Shown piece by piece: positions 34,575 through 44,657 of a DNA stretch of 64,000 nucleotides. Source of the DNA: Lachnospiraceae bacterium UBA3282 (GTDB lineage Bacteria; Bacillota; Clostridia; Lachnospirales; Lachnospiraceae); contig DETS01000121.1 of the NCBI GenBank assembly GCA_002361735.1, positions 1 to 64,000 of the forward strand, read 5' to 3'. The notes under the pieces are model-generated. The model was not told where the DNA came from. It saw nothing but the letters and a program-made list of their open reading frames with translations, and ran no database searches. A program made the position numbers and the translations under genes. Within the stretch, counting starts at the first letter, position 1. Every line of letters starts with the position of its first letter.

Positions 34575-37500
34575 TTATGCTGTCTTTTTAACAGTAACGG
34601 TAGCCGTCGCAGTTTTATTACCGTTTGTGGCATCTGTGTAGGTTGCTGTTACGGTAAGGCTTTCAGCTGTTTCATCTCCGGCGACTGTCAGTGTACCTGC
34701 TGAAGGATCCGCAAACTTTGTACCATCTTTTGCATTGCCGCTCACCGACCATGTTACAGTCTTAGTGGCATCTTCAGTACCATTGACTTTTACTTTTGCA
34801 GTAAAGGCTACTGTAGCCTCGCTTCCGCCAGAGATATCCGCCTCGGCTGTTGTTTTGTCTAACTCTACAGTTACGGTATCTGTAGGTGTTGTTGCTGCCT
34901 TCGCGTCGATTGTTATCGTAACAGTATCCGTGACACTGCCTTTAGAAAGCGTTACAGTTGCGGTAGCCTTAGTGGTACTGTTAGCCTGTAACACAATGCT
35001 TGTTACCTCGATACCAATTGCACTGTAGTCACTTCCGATTTTTGCTCTAATCTGCGTCACCAGAGCTGCTTTTGCAGAATCTAATTTCGCAGTATCAATC
35101 GCATCTCCAGCCGCATTTAATTCCACTTTAGTCGTCCACTCTGCAGGAGCAACAGCCTCAATGGCTTCCTTTGCTTCTGCAACAGTCTTCTCCGTCGTGG
35201 TTCCGCTGCCGCCGCCTTCGCCGCCGGGCGTATAGGTGGGTGCCTCTGCGTACACGGGCTTCTCAGCGCCTACTACGGTCACCTTTACGGGGATGCCGTA
35301 GAGCTTCATGAGATCCGCTCTGGTCGCTGCAGGTGTCGTGGGTGCTGCGGGTGTCTCGGGTGTCGTGCCTTCCGCATTGGTCTTTGCCGCTGCTGCTGCA
35401 GCTGCCGCCTTTACGGTCGCATAGTAGATGCTGTTCTTCGGAACGACCAGGAGGTTCGCATTGTACTTCTTGCCGGCCTCGAGTACGGTCTTAGCCTTTA
35501 CAACGATCTGTCCGTTATCGTTCACGCCGTCGCCTTCAACGATGAGGCTGCCCTCGTCCTTCTTGCCGGGATCGACCATTGCAAGACCTACGGTCACGTA
35601 TACACCGTTGATATAGATATTGACGGGTGTCGTCTCATTTGCCTTGCCGGACTTGATCTGTGTCTCTGCGGGTGTATACTTCTGGGAAGCCTTCGCTGCC
35701 TTACCTGCTGCAGGGAGCTTCGCGATCTTGATGGTGATCTTTGTGGTGCCGCTTGCGGAAGCGTTATACCAGCCCTTATCCGCCTCTGCGTAATAAGAGA
35801 TATAACCTGTCAGGTTCTTCTTATCGATCTTGGTCAGATCAGGCACCCTTGCTGCCTTGGATGTATCAAAGTCAGCCGCCGTCAGTTCTGCATCCGCCTT
35901 CTCCTTGGATGCTTCCTTCACGTCATACATGAGTTTCAGGACTTCCACGCTGTTCGTGTTCAGCTTCAGGTACTGCATGCCGGTCTTCGCATCTGTGTCA
36001 ATGTAGAACAGGCGCGTGAACTTGTTGGACTTACCATTCACGTTCGCGTTCTGCAGGTTGTAGAAATCAACGCCGACTGCTTCACCCTTAGCAACACTTG
36101 CCTTACCTGTCAGGGCGATCGCACCGTCAACAGGGTTAAAGGTATAGCTGGTGGTAGGCTTAAAGGTGAACTTCTTATTCTTGTTAACCTTTACGGTAAG
36201 GTTGACAGCCTGTGACTCGGGCTTGAAGCTCGAACCGGTACCCGTACCAACGGTCACCTTCAGCTTGTAGGAGTTCACATACAGGTTCGTATAGTCTACA
36301 CCATAACTTGTATAATCCTTCTTAAAGGTCAGTGTGGTCTTACCATTTTCTCCTACCGTGAAGAACGCTTCCTTGCCTGCTCCCGCACCGGAGTCGATCA
36401 TGCTGTTGAATTTTGCATACATATAGTAGTTCTTGTCTGTGCGTGCAGACCAGTCAACCTCGATCTTTGCAATCTTACCCTTTGCAACAGGGTCTTTTCC
36501 GTTCATCAGAGCAAGATCAAGCTTCTGCTCGGATGTCTTAGCATAGTTCCAGAGGTTGTTCGGCTTGCTCGTTACCTTAACGCTCGTCTTGTTAAGGGTC
36601 TTATCAAAGCCCTTGTTTAAGATGGTGTATTTGTAAACTTTTGCCTTCTGTCCCTTCGCCACGTTCTTGTCGGTCAGGGTGATGACGGTCTTTTCTGCGG
36701 TAGCGGTGATGTAAGCATAGCCGGTTCCCTTGGAAACGAACTTACCGCCACTCACTTTCAGATCGCAGTTCACATACCACGTTGCATAATCCGGGAAGGA
36801 AGTCGAAGTACCGTCGTTCTTCGCGCCCTGCATTACCTGCACATAATATCTGGGCGTTCCGGTTGCCTTGGACTCGATATCCTTATCGGGCTGCACCTTG
36901 TTCGGCGTATATACCGGCACATCAAAGTTTGTGTAATAACTATTTATATCTGTGGTGTCTTCCGTGGTCCAGATCTTAAGAGCCAGATCCTTGCCATCCG
37001 TTGCTGTCCAACCAAGGTCGAGCAGCAGTTTCTTGCTTGCCTTCTTGCCGTCGTTTGCGGTTACCGTAATATCCGCTTTCTGACCGCCAGCATATGTCCA
37101 TAATCTACCGGTTGAAGTTACTTCCCAGACATTCTTCTTGCCGCCTTTATAGGTGAAGTTACCATATGCTTCCGGAGCAAGTCTTACCCACTTCGCCAGA
37201 CTGTAGGTGGTGCCGACCGTTGCGGGTTTGCCGAGCACAAAGATCTGTGCACCGTCTGCCTCCGCTGCGCTTACGGCATTTCTGGTCTTCTTGTCAGCCT
37301 GTACAGCAAGTACCTTGTAGCCGACTAGGGTTGTGCCGTCATTTCCATACTGCGCTTTTGCGAGCACCAGATTATCCAGACTGATCGCTTCGCTGGTCAC
37401 GGTGAATGTGCCGCTCAGTTGTGCTACGGTATTCTCCTTGTAATCCGCCGCTTTTGCGTAGATCATGAACTGGTTGTTATGCGTCTTGACCGGATCGATC

Positions 37501-40500
37501 GCAAAGTTCTTATCAACGGTCACCTTGGTGCCCTTCATGGTAATGCCTGCAGGCGCGGGCTTCAGGTCGCTTAAGGTAGAGCCTGCACCGACAACCTGAT
37601 AGGTCACCTTCTTGGACTTCGGAGGCTGATTCTTTCCAGTCGAATCGTTATTAAAGAAGATATTGCTGCTTGCAACATTCAGGGTAGCCGCCTTGCCAGC
37701 CGCTTTGTAGAGCTTCGAACCAAAGTTCTGGAAAGTAATGGCCTCGATACCTCTCGCCACGGTCACGTTGATGGTCGCGCGGGTCGCATACATCGTGTGC
37801 TTTGCACCGGACATGTCGGTGTTATCCTGACCGGTCATGTCAGCGGTCGCAATTACGGTGATGGTGTGCTTGCCGACATTGTTCTTACCGGTAGCTACGC
37901 TGCCGACCACAAGGTCGCCGTTGTCGTCGATCCAAACATCCATCCTATTAGCCTTAGTCCACTCGCTAACATAAACGCCGTCAATCAGGATATCTTCCGT
38001 AATCTTATAGTTCACCTTCTTATCCGTGAAGGTAGGTGTTGCAATGTACTGCGGTGTATCAAAAGTCTGTCCGGTATAGAGGGTGGAAGCAGGCTTTTTC
38101 TTACTGTTCTTTACAAGTTTCAGTGCAGATGCGAAGTAGGTATCAACAGTACCAGTAGCAGCAGCTTCCGATACCGCAGAACTCTCGACCGTCGTAGCAC
38201 CGTTCTTATAAACTAATTTTGCCGTTACATCGTAATTCCAACCTACGCCGTTACCAAGATCCACGCCAGCCTTTGCAACGTTGATCTTGATCCTTCTCTT
38301 ACCGCCCCAGCTCTGTGTATCCTCGGTAAGAGGAAGGGTCACGGTCTGCTCTAATTTGCTGCCTGCGACTGCCGCAAATGTCTTCGCATCAGCGTCTTCG
38401 CTCTCCTTAGCCTTTGCAGTTGCCGTTACTTCATAATACAGTTTGCCGCTTGCCGGGTCAGCACTCTCCATCTCTACATCCACGTAGAAGGATGTGTCGG
38501 ACGCACCGCTTAAAACAGGCGTTACTGTAGGCTTCTTTGTTGCGTCAAACACAGGCTCCGCCTCGAGGGTGATATCCTGATGTACGTTAGAAGTTCCTGC
38601 CGCATTAAGCGTAAATGTTACATTCTTGTAGGTCTTTGTTGCTTCAGCTCCTTCTGCTCCGGGTGTGATCGTCACTACGTCATCGGAAGCCATGGGAGCC
38701 AGAGTAATCTCCAGATTACCATTGTTGTCATAATCAGTCGTTACGTTTGTCTGGAAAGCTCCCGTTCCTGCAGAAACGGCACTAACACTAATGTCAGACA
38801 GCTCACCATCCGTCTCAACGGTATAGGTCTGTACGCTGTCCACGTCCTGTCTGATCTTATTGCCTTCCTTCAGACGTACATAAGTAGCTTCTTTTGCTAC
38901 TTGTAATCTGTAGGTGCCAACCACAGCGCCATCCTTCATCATGTCGATGGTGATCTCCTGACCGCCGAGGTTTTTGCCTGCAAGGTTGATCTTTAAGTAT
39001 TTTTGAGCATTATAGGTAAATACAACTTTGGGCATGGTCACGACCGCGCCGGAAGCGTTCTTTACGACTGCCGTCACTTTCTCTGCCGCTAAGTCAACTG
39101 CGGTGCCACCCTGCTTCAGACCAACTGCGTATTCACCGCTGGGAGATACCTGATAGATGCCATACACATCTGTCTCTACCGTATCCAGGGTCGTTTCCGG
39201 ATTTTCAGGGTCAGTAATATCCACGCTTACTGCTTTCAGGTCGGTAAGCTCATAATCCTTTTCCGTCTCAACCGTAATCACAACGTCATCCGTTACCTTT
39301 ACGATCACGAGCTTAGCAATATCAACACTGCTGCCAACAGACTGAGGCTCCAGCTCGACCTCTGTCACGGTCTCGCCCATCTTGTAGGATACCTTTGCGA
39401 GACGGACGCCTGTATCAGGGGTGATGGTTGCAGTGAGCTTACCACCGTAATCCAGTGTATCTCTATCACCTGTTACATTTGCATCAGCCGCCTCACCGAC
39501 CTTGTACATTACCACAGGGGTGAATCCGGTAAGGGTTTCCGAACCGTCTTTCTTCGGATTGATGGAGACCGCTACCTTCTTGGCCGCTGCATCAACCGTA
39601 ACGTCTAATGCATCCGTAGTGTAACTTGCGATCTTAGACGCAAAAAGCTCTACTGTCCAAGTTACCTCACCGTTTGCAGGCGCTGCAGACTTAACCGACT
39701 TCACAAGACCTGTAACGCTCTTGGTATTTGTGATCTTTTCTTTTGTAAGATCATATCCCTCTTTTGTCTTTACCGTGAGGGTTACAACCTTAGCGTTATC
39801 TTTTAACTTATAACTAACAGGGTCAGTCGCCGGTGTCACAGCCTGCGCATCTCCGCCAACAGTGATGTCACCGACAAACGGAGTATTGGCATCGGTATAA
39901 CCACTTGCTTTCGCCACAGTAAATGTCGCTGTACTGGTTGCAACTGTCTTAGTCTCGGTCTCAGCTGCAATCTCAAGCGTATCTGCAAGCGCAGTTCCTG
40001 GTGTCGCGCCTACTTTTCCGTAGGTTAATGTCCGTGTGGTGACAGGATCAGTCTCGCCTGTTGCTTTCTGTAACTGATAGTCACCAACAACATCTACCGC
40101 AACCTCAAAGCCAGTTACTTCGCCGTCCGCGCATGCTTTTGCAAGCTTTAAGCCGCCGTCAGCCTTGATCTCGGTTGCTGCCACATCCGCGATGCCGGGG
40201 AACTTTGTAATAGCCTTTGATGTGCCATCAACATCTGATGTTCCGGTATAGAGGGTTGTTGTTGTTGTGCCACTCTCAGTCTTTGAAACTTCGATCTTTG
40301 TGATCTTAGCGGTCGCAGAACCCTCATCGCCGGTCAGCTTAAAGGTCAGTGCACGCGTCTTGGTGTCGTCTACCTTCGTGGTCACCACGATGGAAACGCC
40401 GCTCGCATTAACATTTGCAGGCATAACGAAGTTGTACTCGTCGTCGCTGCCCTTTGCCGTAGCAGTCACTGTCTTTTCTGCATTTGCCGTGTCAGTGTAT

Positions 40501-41699
40501 TTTGCTTCTACCTTGTCGATCGCGTAGGTAGCTGCATCTTCTGTCTTCATCTTCACCTGGAATCTGAAGGTCTCGCCTGCCAGTGCTGTACTAACTATTG
40601 TTTTATTAGCAACAGAGCTACCGGGAGTTTCCCAACTGTCCTCTGTGCCAGCCGGAGCATCTGCATTCTTAACAGCTCTGAACTTGATGTCGACCATGTC
40701 ATTATTATCTTCGTCATCAACGTGAGCTTTTGCGGCTACGCTAGTGCCTTCCTCTACCTTTACGATGACCTTAAGACCTGTCCTTAAAGCGGCGATTTCC
40801 GCCTTGTCGATCGTGCAGGAGTAGCTGACTTTATTGTCAGTGCTCTTTGTCTCCGTTACGGTGATCTCATCTGCCACTGCAGAACCGTCCGCTTTTACAG
40901 AAACGTGCAGCTTCTTGCCTGCAGCAACGCCAGTGTCAGGAAGCCCCGTAATGGTGAATTTGAGGTCCTTCGGCTCTGCGCCGCGCTTGATGGCAGCTGT
41001 CTCAGTTGTAGCAAGTTCTGCTTTATCAGAATCAGCCTTTACAGCATCATCGAGTTTGATCTTAACGTTTGCTTCTGCAGTCGTAAACTTCAGTGAGTAG
41101 GTGGGCTCGGATACCGTGATGGCAACAGACGCATCTGCCGAGATCACAGCGCTGTAGTTGGAACCATTCCGAATAGTCGTACCGGCACCGATGGCAACGC
41201 TGTCCAGCTTATAGCCGGCTTTTGCCTCGACGTTCAGCGTCAGTTTTTTGCCATCCTGGATCTTGATGGTACCCTCTGTCTCATCAAAAGCAGCCTCGCC
41301 TTCGCTCGCGGAAGCCGTGACGGTCACCTTCTGATTCAGACCGGGAACCGGACTCTCTGCGGTGCCTGAGTCTTTCCAGCCCGTGATCGTGACTGTGCGC
41401 TCTACAGGTTCAGCATCAGCGTTGATCTTGGCATCATCCTCAACAAGCTCCTCCTCAGTAGGCTCCTCCTCAACGACGGGAGCTTCCTCAACGGGAGCTT
41501 CAACTGTCGGATCGTCAACTTCTTCCTCAACAGGTGCTGCCGGAGCGGGCTCCTCGGGAACGGGATCTGTTACCGGTACAGCAGGTGTCTCAGGAGCCGG
41601 ATCGGGCGTCGGCTCATCTGGTAAAATAACACCTGTTTCTTCTTCTCCTCCTTCCTCGGGAATTTGCTCGTTTTCGGAGCCTGTAGCTGTCTCCTCCAC
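34575..41699 (-). CDS. Giant Thr/Lys/Ala-rich surface-type protein without N-terminal export signal
   Basis: 2374 residues from GTG 41699. An acidic Glu/Pro/Val-rich segment (about 1-105) precedes a long series of beta-rich modules with Ig-like and 'bacterial repeat' character (e.g. KLTLNVEAKAGYKLDSVAIG), and the C-terminus is a Big_2-like domain (TVELDKTTAEADISGG, then TVTWSVSGNA). Cys is almost absent. Such proteins are normally secreted, yet there is no signal peptide and no ribosome site. The frame is open only 11 codons further (YIRIDDVKITV, resembling the last strand of a carbohydrate-binding domain) before a TAA at 41733-41735. A terminator lies just beyond. It appears to be the 3' part of a larger gene. 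No LPxTG, SLH or dockerin motif. Confidence 0.75.
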   Translation of the reverse strand: MEETATGSENEQIPEEGGEEETGVILPDEPTPDPAPETPAVPVTDPVPEEPAPAAPVEEEVDDPTVEAPVEEAPVVEEEPTEEELVEDDAKINADAEPVERTVTITGWKDSGTAESPVPGLNQKVTVTASASEGEAAFDETEGTIKIQDGKKLTLNVEAKAGYKLDSVAIGAGTTIRNGSNYSAVISADASVAITVSEPTYSLKFTTAEANVKIKLDDAVKADSDKAELATTETAAIKRGAEPKDLKFTITGLPDTGVAAGKKLHVSVKADGSAVADEITVTETKSTDNKVSYSCTIDKAEIAALRTGLKVIVKVEEGTSVAAKAHVDDEDNNDMVDIKFRAVKNADAPAGTEDSWETPGSSVANKTIVSTALAGETFRFQVKMKTEDAATYAIDKVEAKYTDTANAEKTVTATAKGSDDEYNFVMPANVNASGVSIVVTTKVDDTKTRALTFKLTGDEGSATAKITKIEVSKTESGTTTTTLYTGTSDVDGTSKAITKFPGIADVAATEIKADGGLKLAKACADGEVTGFEVAVDVVGDYQLQKATGETDPVTTRTLTYGKVGATPGTALADTLEIAAETETKTVATSTATFTVAKASGYTDANTPFVGDITVGGDAQAVTPATDPVSYKLKDNAKVVTLTVKTKEGYDLTKEKITNTKSVTGLVKSVKSAAPANGEVTWTVELFASKIASYTTDALDVTVDAAAKKVAVSINPKKDGSETLTGFTPVVMYKVGEAADANVTGDRDTLDYGGKLTATITPDTGVRLAKVSYKMGETVTEVELEPQSVGSSVDIAKLVIVKVTDDVVITVETEKDYELTDLKAVSVDITDPENPETTLDTVETDVYGIYQVSPSGEYAVGLKQGGTAVDLAAEKVTAVVKNASGAVVTMPKVVFTYNAQKYLKINLAGKNLGGQEITIDMMKDGAVVGTYRLQVAKEATYVRLKEGNKIRQDVDSVQTYTVETDGELSDISVSAVSAGTGAFQTNVTTDYDNNGNLEITLAPMASDDVVTITPGAEGAEATKTYKNVTFTLNAAGTSNVHQDITLEAEPVFDATKKPTVTPVLSGASDTSFYVDVEMESADPASGKLYYEVTATAKAKESEDADAKTFAAVAGSKLEQTVTLPLTEDTQSWGGKRRIKINVAKAGVDLGNGVGWNYDVTAKLVYKNGATTVESSAVSEAAATGTVDTYFASALKLVKNSKKKPASTLYTGQTFDTPQYIATPTFTDKKVNYKITEDILIDGVYVSEWTKANRMDVWIDDNGDLVVGSVATGKNNVGKHTITVIATADMTGQDNTDMSGAKHTMYATRATINVTVARGIEAITFQNFGSKLYKAAGKAATLNVASSNIFFNNDSTGKNQPPKSKKVTYQVVGAGSTLSDLKPAPAGITMKGTKVTVDKNFAIDPVKTHNNQFMIYAKAADYKENTVAQLSGTFTVTSEAISLDNLVLAKAQYGNDGTTLVGYKVLAVQADKKTRNAVSAAEADGAQIFVLGKPATVGTTYSLAKWVRLAPEAYGNFTYKGGKKNVWEVTSTGRLWTYAGGQKADITVTANDGKKASKKLLLDLGWTATDGKDLALKIWTTEDTTDINSYYTNFDVPVYTPNKVQPDKDIESKATGTPRYYVQVMQGAKNDGTSTSFPDYATWYVNCDLKVSGGKFVSKGTGYAYITATAEKTVITLTDKNVAKGQKAKVYKYTILNKGFDKTLNKTSVKVTSKPNNLWNYAKTSEQKLDLALMNGKDPVAKGKIAKIEVDWSARTDKNYYMYAKFNSMIDSGAGAGKEAFFTVGENGKTTLTFKKDYTSYGVDYTNLYVNSYKLKVTVGTGTGSSFKPESQAVNLTVKVNKNKKFTFKPTTSYTFNPVDGAIALTGKASVAKGEAVGVDFYNLQNANVNGKSNKFTRLFYIDTDAKTGMQYLKLNTNSVEVLKLMYDVKEASKEKADAELTAADFDTSKAARVPDLTKIDKKNLTGYISYYAEADKGWYNASASGTTKITIKIAKLPAAGKAAKASQKYTPAETQIKSGKANETTPVNIYINGVYVTVGLAMVDPGKKDEGSLIVEGDGVNDNGQIVVKAKTVLEAGKKYNANLLVVPKNSIYYATVKAAAAAAAAKTNAEGTTPETPAAPTTPAATRADLMKLYGIPVKVTVVGAEKPVYAEAPTYTPGGEGGGSGTTTEKTVAEAKEAIEAVAPAEWTTKVELNAAGDAIDTAKLDSAKAALVTQIRAKIGSDYSAIGIEVTSIVLQANSTTKATATVTLSKGSVTDTVTITIDAKAATTPTDTVTVELDKTTAEADISGGSEATVAFTAKVKVNGTEDATKTVTWSVSGNAKDGTKFADPSAGTLTVAGDETAESLTVTATYTDATNGNKTATATVTVKKTA

Positions 41700-41766
41700 A
41701 ACGGTGATTTTTACGTCATCGATACGTATGTATTAAGAACTAAAGAATAAACGCACTTCAAAAATA

Positions 41767-41795
41767 AACAGCGGAGGGCGCAAGCCTCCGCTGTT
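41767..41795 (-). terminator. Terminator of the phosphoribosyltransferase-like operon
   Basis: An 11-bp stem AACAGCGGAGG (41767-41777) / CCTCCGCTGTT (41785-41795) followed on the minus strand by TATTTTTG, 19 bp after the operon's last stop. It should insulate the giant gene from read-through. Confidence 0.85.
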
Positions 41796-41814
41796 GACTA
41801 ATTCATGCTCGGAA

Positions 41815-42858
41815 TTAGTTGTTTATACTATGTAACATATTATCAATCTCTTCTGATGGAATTTCATCCTCTCTCCAAAAGATATCGAACAGGGTTTTCC
41901 ATATTTCATTCAGTTTATCGGTGTCTCGTTTTGCCTGATCCAGAATGGATTGCACCTTTACGTATTCACATTCAAAATCTGCGGCATCCTGATAATCCCG
42001 AAAAGGTAAATCCGGAAAATCTGTTGTTGAAATATCCGCTGTTTCAAGAATTTTCTTTAACAGAGCATACAAGTGATAATGTTTTCCCTCTTCAAGGTTC
42101 TGGTTTGAATATTTCGAATAGTTTTGCAGATAATCCATCAGCTCCCGTAACATCGTATCCGTTAATGACTTGCATAAATCGGATTCCAAAAGCTGCCAAT
42201 TTTCCATAAATATAATTGCACCGCGCTGATATTGGTTTCGCAGCTGCTCATCATCCTGCTCGAGGATTGCTTTCAAACGGTTCAATACGGCAACCAGCTC
42301 CGTTACATAAGCTTCTTTTTCTTCACGGGTTTTCGCTTTATTACAGCAGCCAATTGTTCTGCAGATAAGCGCCCGAAACAGTATCGACAGGTATTTTTCC
42401 GAGCAGGGCGCATACCGACACAAATAGAGCAAAGAATCCCGCTCTTCAAATTTATGTAGGGAATTGGTGGCGTACTGTACGGGAAGCGTTTTTATCACAT
42501 CAAGAAGACAGCGGTTGGAAACACCGTATACCTCCATCATCTTGTTTACATACTCTTCGCATTCCGGGGAAAAACTATTGCAGTACAGTTCGAGGTCTGT
42601 CTGTTGACAAAGATATTCTTTATGCAGTGTATTCTGCAGATTCTTCGAAAACGGCTGTCCTTGGACAAACGGTAAGACGATCGTATCCTCGTCAGACAGT
42701 AATTTGCGCAGCAATCCTGTCTGCTCGTGATTTATACAAATACAGCTTCCCCTTTTACACAGCAGGCTACTACACTTAGCGCTATCATTTGGCTTTTCGT
42801 TATAAAACAAAACATTATACAAAACAAATGTATAATCCGCTATCTTATGTTCACACAT
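41815..42858 (-). CDS. Unrecognised Cys-rich, mostly helical protein; third gene of the PRTase-like operon
   Basis: 347 residues, soluble, no TM segment. The N-terminal third has a cluster of four Cys within about 13 residues (KCSSLLCKRGSCICINHE), a possible metal site; the rest is predicted helical with many scattered Cys and acidic residues. No family recognised. It follows the phosphoribosyltransferase-like gene by 17 bp and precedes the terminator. Composition is more AT-rich than core genes. It may be a regulator or partner of the two upstream proteins, by position only. Confidence 0.75.
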   Translation of the reverse strand: MCEHKIADYTFVLYNVLFYNEKPNDSAKCSSLLCKRGSCICINHEQTGLLRKLLSDEDTIVLPFVQGQPFSKNLQNTLHKEYLCQQTDLELYCNSFSPECEEYVNKMMEVYGVSNRCLLDVIKTLPVQYATNSLHKFEERDSLLYLCRYAPCSEKYLSILFRALICRTIGCCNKAKTREEKEAYVTELVAVLNRLKAILEQDDEQLRNQYQRGAIIFMENWQLLESDLCKSLTDTMLRELMDYLQNYSKYSNQNLEEGKHYHLYALLKKILETADISTTDFPDLPFRDYQDAADFECEYVKVQSILDQAKRDTDKLNEIWKTLFDIFWREDEIPSEEIDNMLHSINN

Positions 42859-42875
42859 AGCAAGTAAGTATCCTT

Positions 42876-44654
42876 TTATTTCATAATTTCATCCGCCAGA
42901 TTCTTGGAGCGGTTTAGCTTATCTTTGTCCTGATAGAACCACACATCTTTGAGTAATACAGGCATATACTGAACGGTTATATCTGTATCACAAAATGCAT
43001 TTATTTCTATCATTTCAGTTTCATCCAATTGCTCTATGCGCTTATAATTTTCCAAAAACGCCTTTTTGCCCGCAAGGGGATCAATGGCTTTGTCGGCAGC
43101 TTTCTGCTCAATCTTATACAGTCCATAGAGAATCGGGAAATACCGTTCCTCCTTATATTTGTAATTTCTTTCTCCGGCAGTTAATAAAGGTAAGAAATAG
43201 GTTTTCTCCCCCTTCCTCTTTTTCCGAGCGACGATCGCGCCTCTTCCGTAATCGATTGCGCTTAAAATATGTGCATAAAACTCATTTGCGCTTCGCTGCT
43301 TTTGCTGTATCTGATCTGCTAAACAGAAAAACGGATAACCGCACGAATTTTCAGGGGTTTTTCTCCCTTGTGAAACAGCGTCTGTCCATAATTTTTCGTT
43401 GTAATCACCGCTGACAGAAAAAAACTTCTTCACAAGCGAATCTGTTTGCTCCCCACGCAAATAAGGTTTTAAAAACTGCTCCGATATGTTGTGATGCAGC
43501 TTTTCAATATCACTGTCTAATTTGGGAATCTCGTTCAAATCTACAGCCTGATATTTCCGCTGCAAGTCACCCAAAATTTCCGTTATGTCCTGAAGACTCA
43601 TTTCATTCAGCTTTTGCCGGTTCAGTATCTGATCTCCGAAATTCAGCCTTTCTTCATCCTGATTCTCCAGATTGTGAAGGGGGCCTTCGTACTTTAATTC
43701 CCTGCGGATAAACTGTCTCAAAAGAAGAGAACTTACCGTATAAATAATCGTCCGATAGCCTAATTCACAACTCTGAGAAAGCACCTTCCGATAATACGAT
43801 TCCCTGATCACATCTTTTAATATATGGCTGTAATCAGAAAGCGATTCATCGGAAATCGGCATGAGAGAGACCATGGGCACAAGCGTGCAAAGTTCCAGAT
43901 CCTCATACAGATAGAACCGTATGCTTTGGAACATGGCATAATCAGGAGGATCCTGATCAATCCATACAGCGGAACACAGATTCAGTTTCTGCTGCTCTTC
44001 ACGTTCCATAAAAGGTTCTGCTTTTTCGTGCATTGCTTTCAACGCCGGCTTATACAACGGCGAATCGCCCTGCAGTGCAACATTCGGGATGTACGATGTG
44101 TACGGCTGCCCGGACAAAGGCAGGATATCTATGACCATATCGGAGATTACCCGGTATTCCCCGATATTGACATAGTGTTTGATCTGCTTTTCCGAAACAT
44201 CCGGTCTGTCCGGCATATCATCCTTGCAGGCGGCAAAAGCACGCAAATGAACGGTACTTTCATCTGCGTATTCCGATAACAGCCCCATTATTTTATCATA
44301 TAGTCCGAATATGGTCCTGCCATGCCGTATCGTATCATCGCCGATAAGAATCGTCCGGAATAAACCGTTTTTAATGTCTTCGGCATAATAATCCAGCGCC
44401 CGGTCTGAAATAATGACGGGCTCTTCTTTGCCGGCAAATTTTTTTTCATACAGCTGCCGCACTCTGCCGCCGTCTTCTTCCCGCACCAAATCAATGAGTG
44501 CGCTGAACAGATTGGAACCTTTTCGGGCAATCAATATCTTTAGAGAGTAGTCAGCCAAATAAAATTCTTCCACAAAAGTAAGCAGCTCCCGATATTCGGC
44601 AAGAGTAATGCGAGATAATATCCTTTTCTTTTTTTTGATGGATTGTTTGTTCAT
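42876..44654 (-). CDS. Phosphoribosyltransferase-like protein with large C-terminal extension
   Basis: 592 residues, soluble. Near residues 100-117 it has FRTILIGDDTIRHGRTI, matching the PRPP-binding loop of type I phosphoribosyltransferases (hydrophobic strand, two acids, then G-x-T). The upstream ARKGSNLFSALIDLV fits the preceding strand-helix. Purine or pyrimidine salvage enzymes are 170-220 residues; the extra 400 residues and the lack of a base-specificity hood I could recognise argue against housekeeping salvage. PRTase-like effectors are known from some retrons and predicted conflict systems. Here the neighbours are a 2-TM protein (3 bp upstream) and a Cys-rich protein. Substrate unknown. 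Confidence 0.7.
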   Translation of the reverse strand: MNKQSIKKKKRILSRITLAEYRELLTFVEEFYLADYSLKILIARKGSNLFSALIDLVREEDGGRVRQLYEKKFAGKEEPVIISDRALDYYAEDIKNGLFRTILIGDDTIRHGRTIFGLYDKIMGLLSEYADESTVHLRAFAACKDDMPDRPDVSEKQIKHYVNIGEYRVISDMVIDILPLSGQPYTSYIPNVALQGDSPLYKPALKAMHEKAEPFMEREEQQKLNLCSAVWIDQDPPDYAMFQSIRFYLYEDLELCTLVPMVSLMPISDESLSDYSHILKDVIRESYYRKVLSQSCELGYRTIIYTVSSLLLRQFIRRELKYEGPLHNLENQDEERLNFGDQILNRQKLNEMSLQDITEILGDLQRKYQAVDLNEIPKLDSDIEKLHHNISEQFLKPYLRGEQTDSLVKKFFSVSGDYNEKLWTDAVSQGRKTPENSCGYPFFCLADQIQQKQRSANEFYAHILSAIDYGRGAIVARKKRKGEKTYFLPLLTAGERNYKYKEERYFPILYGLYKIEQKAADKAIDPLAGKKAFLENYKRIEQLDETEMIEINAFCDTDITVQYMPVLLKDVWFYQDKDKLNRSKNLADEIMK

Positions 44655-44657
44655 ACC

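Noticed and set aside
42876..44654. Housekeeping purine/pyrimidine phosphoribosyltransferase
   Set aside because: 592 residues is far longer than salvage enzymes and the operon partners are not metabolic genes.
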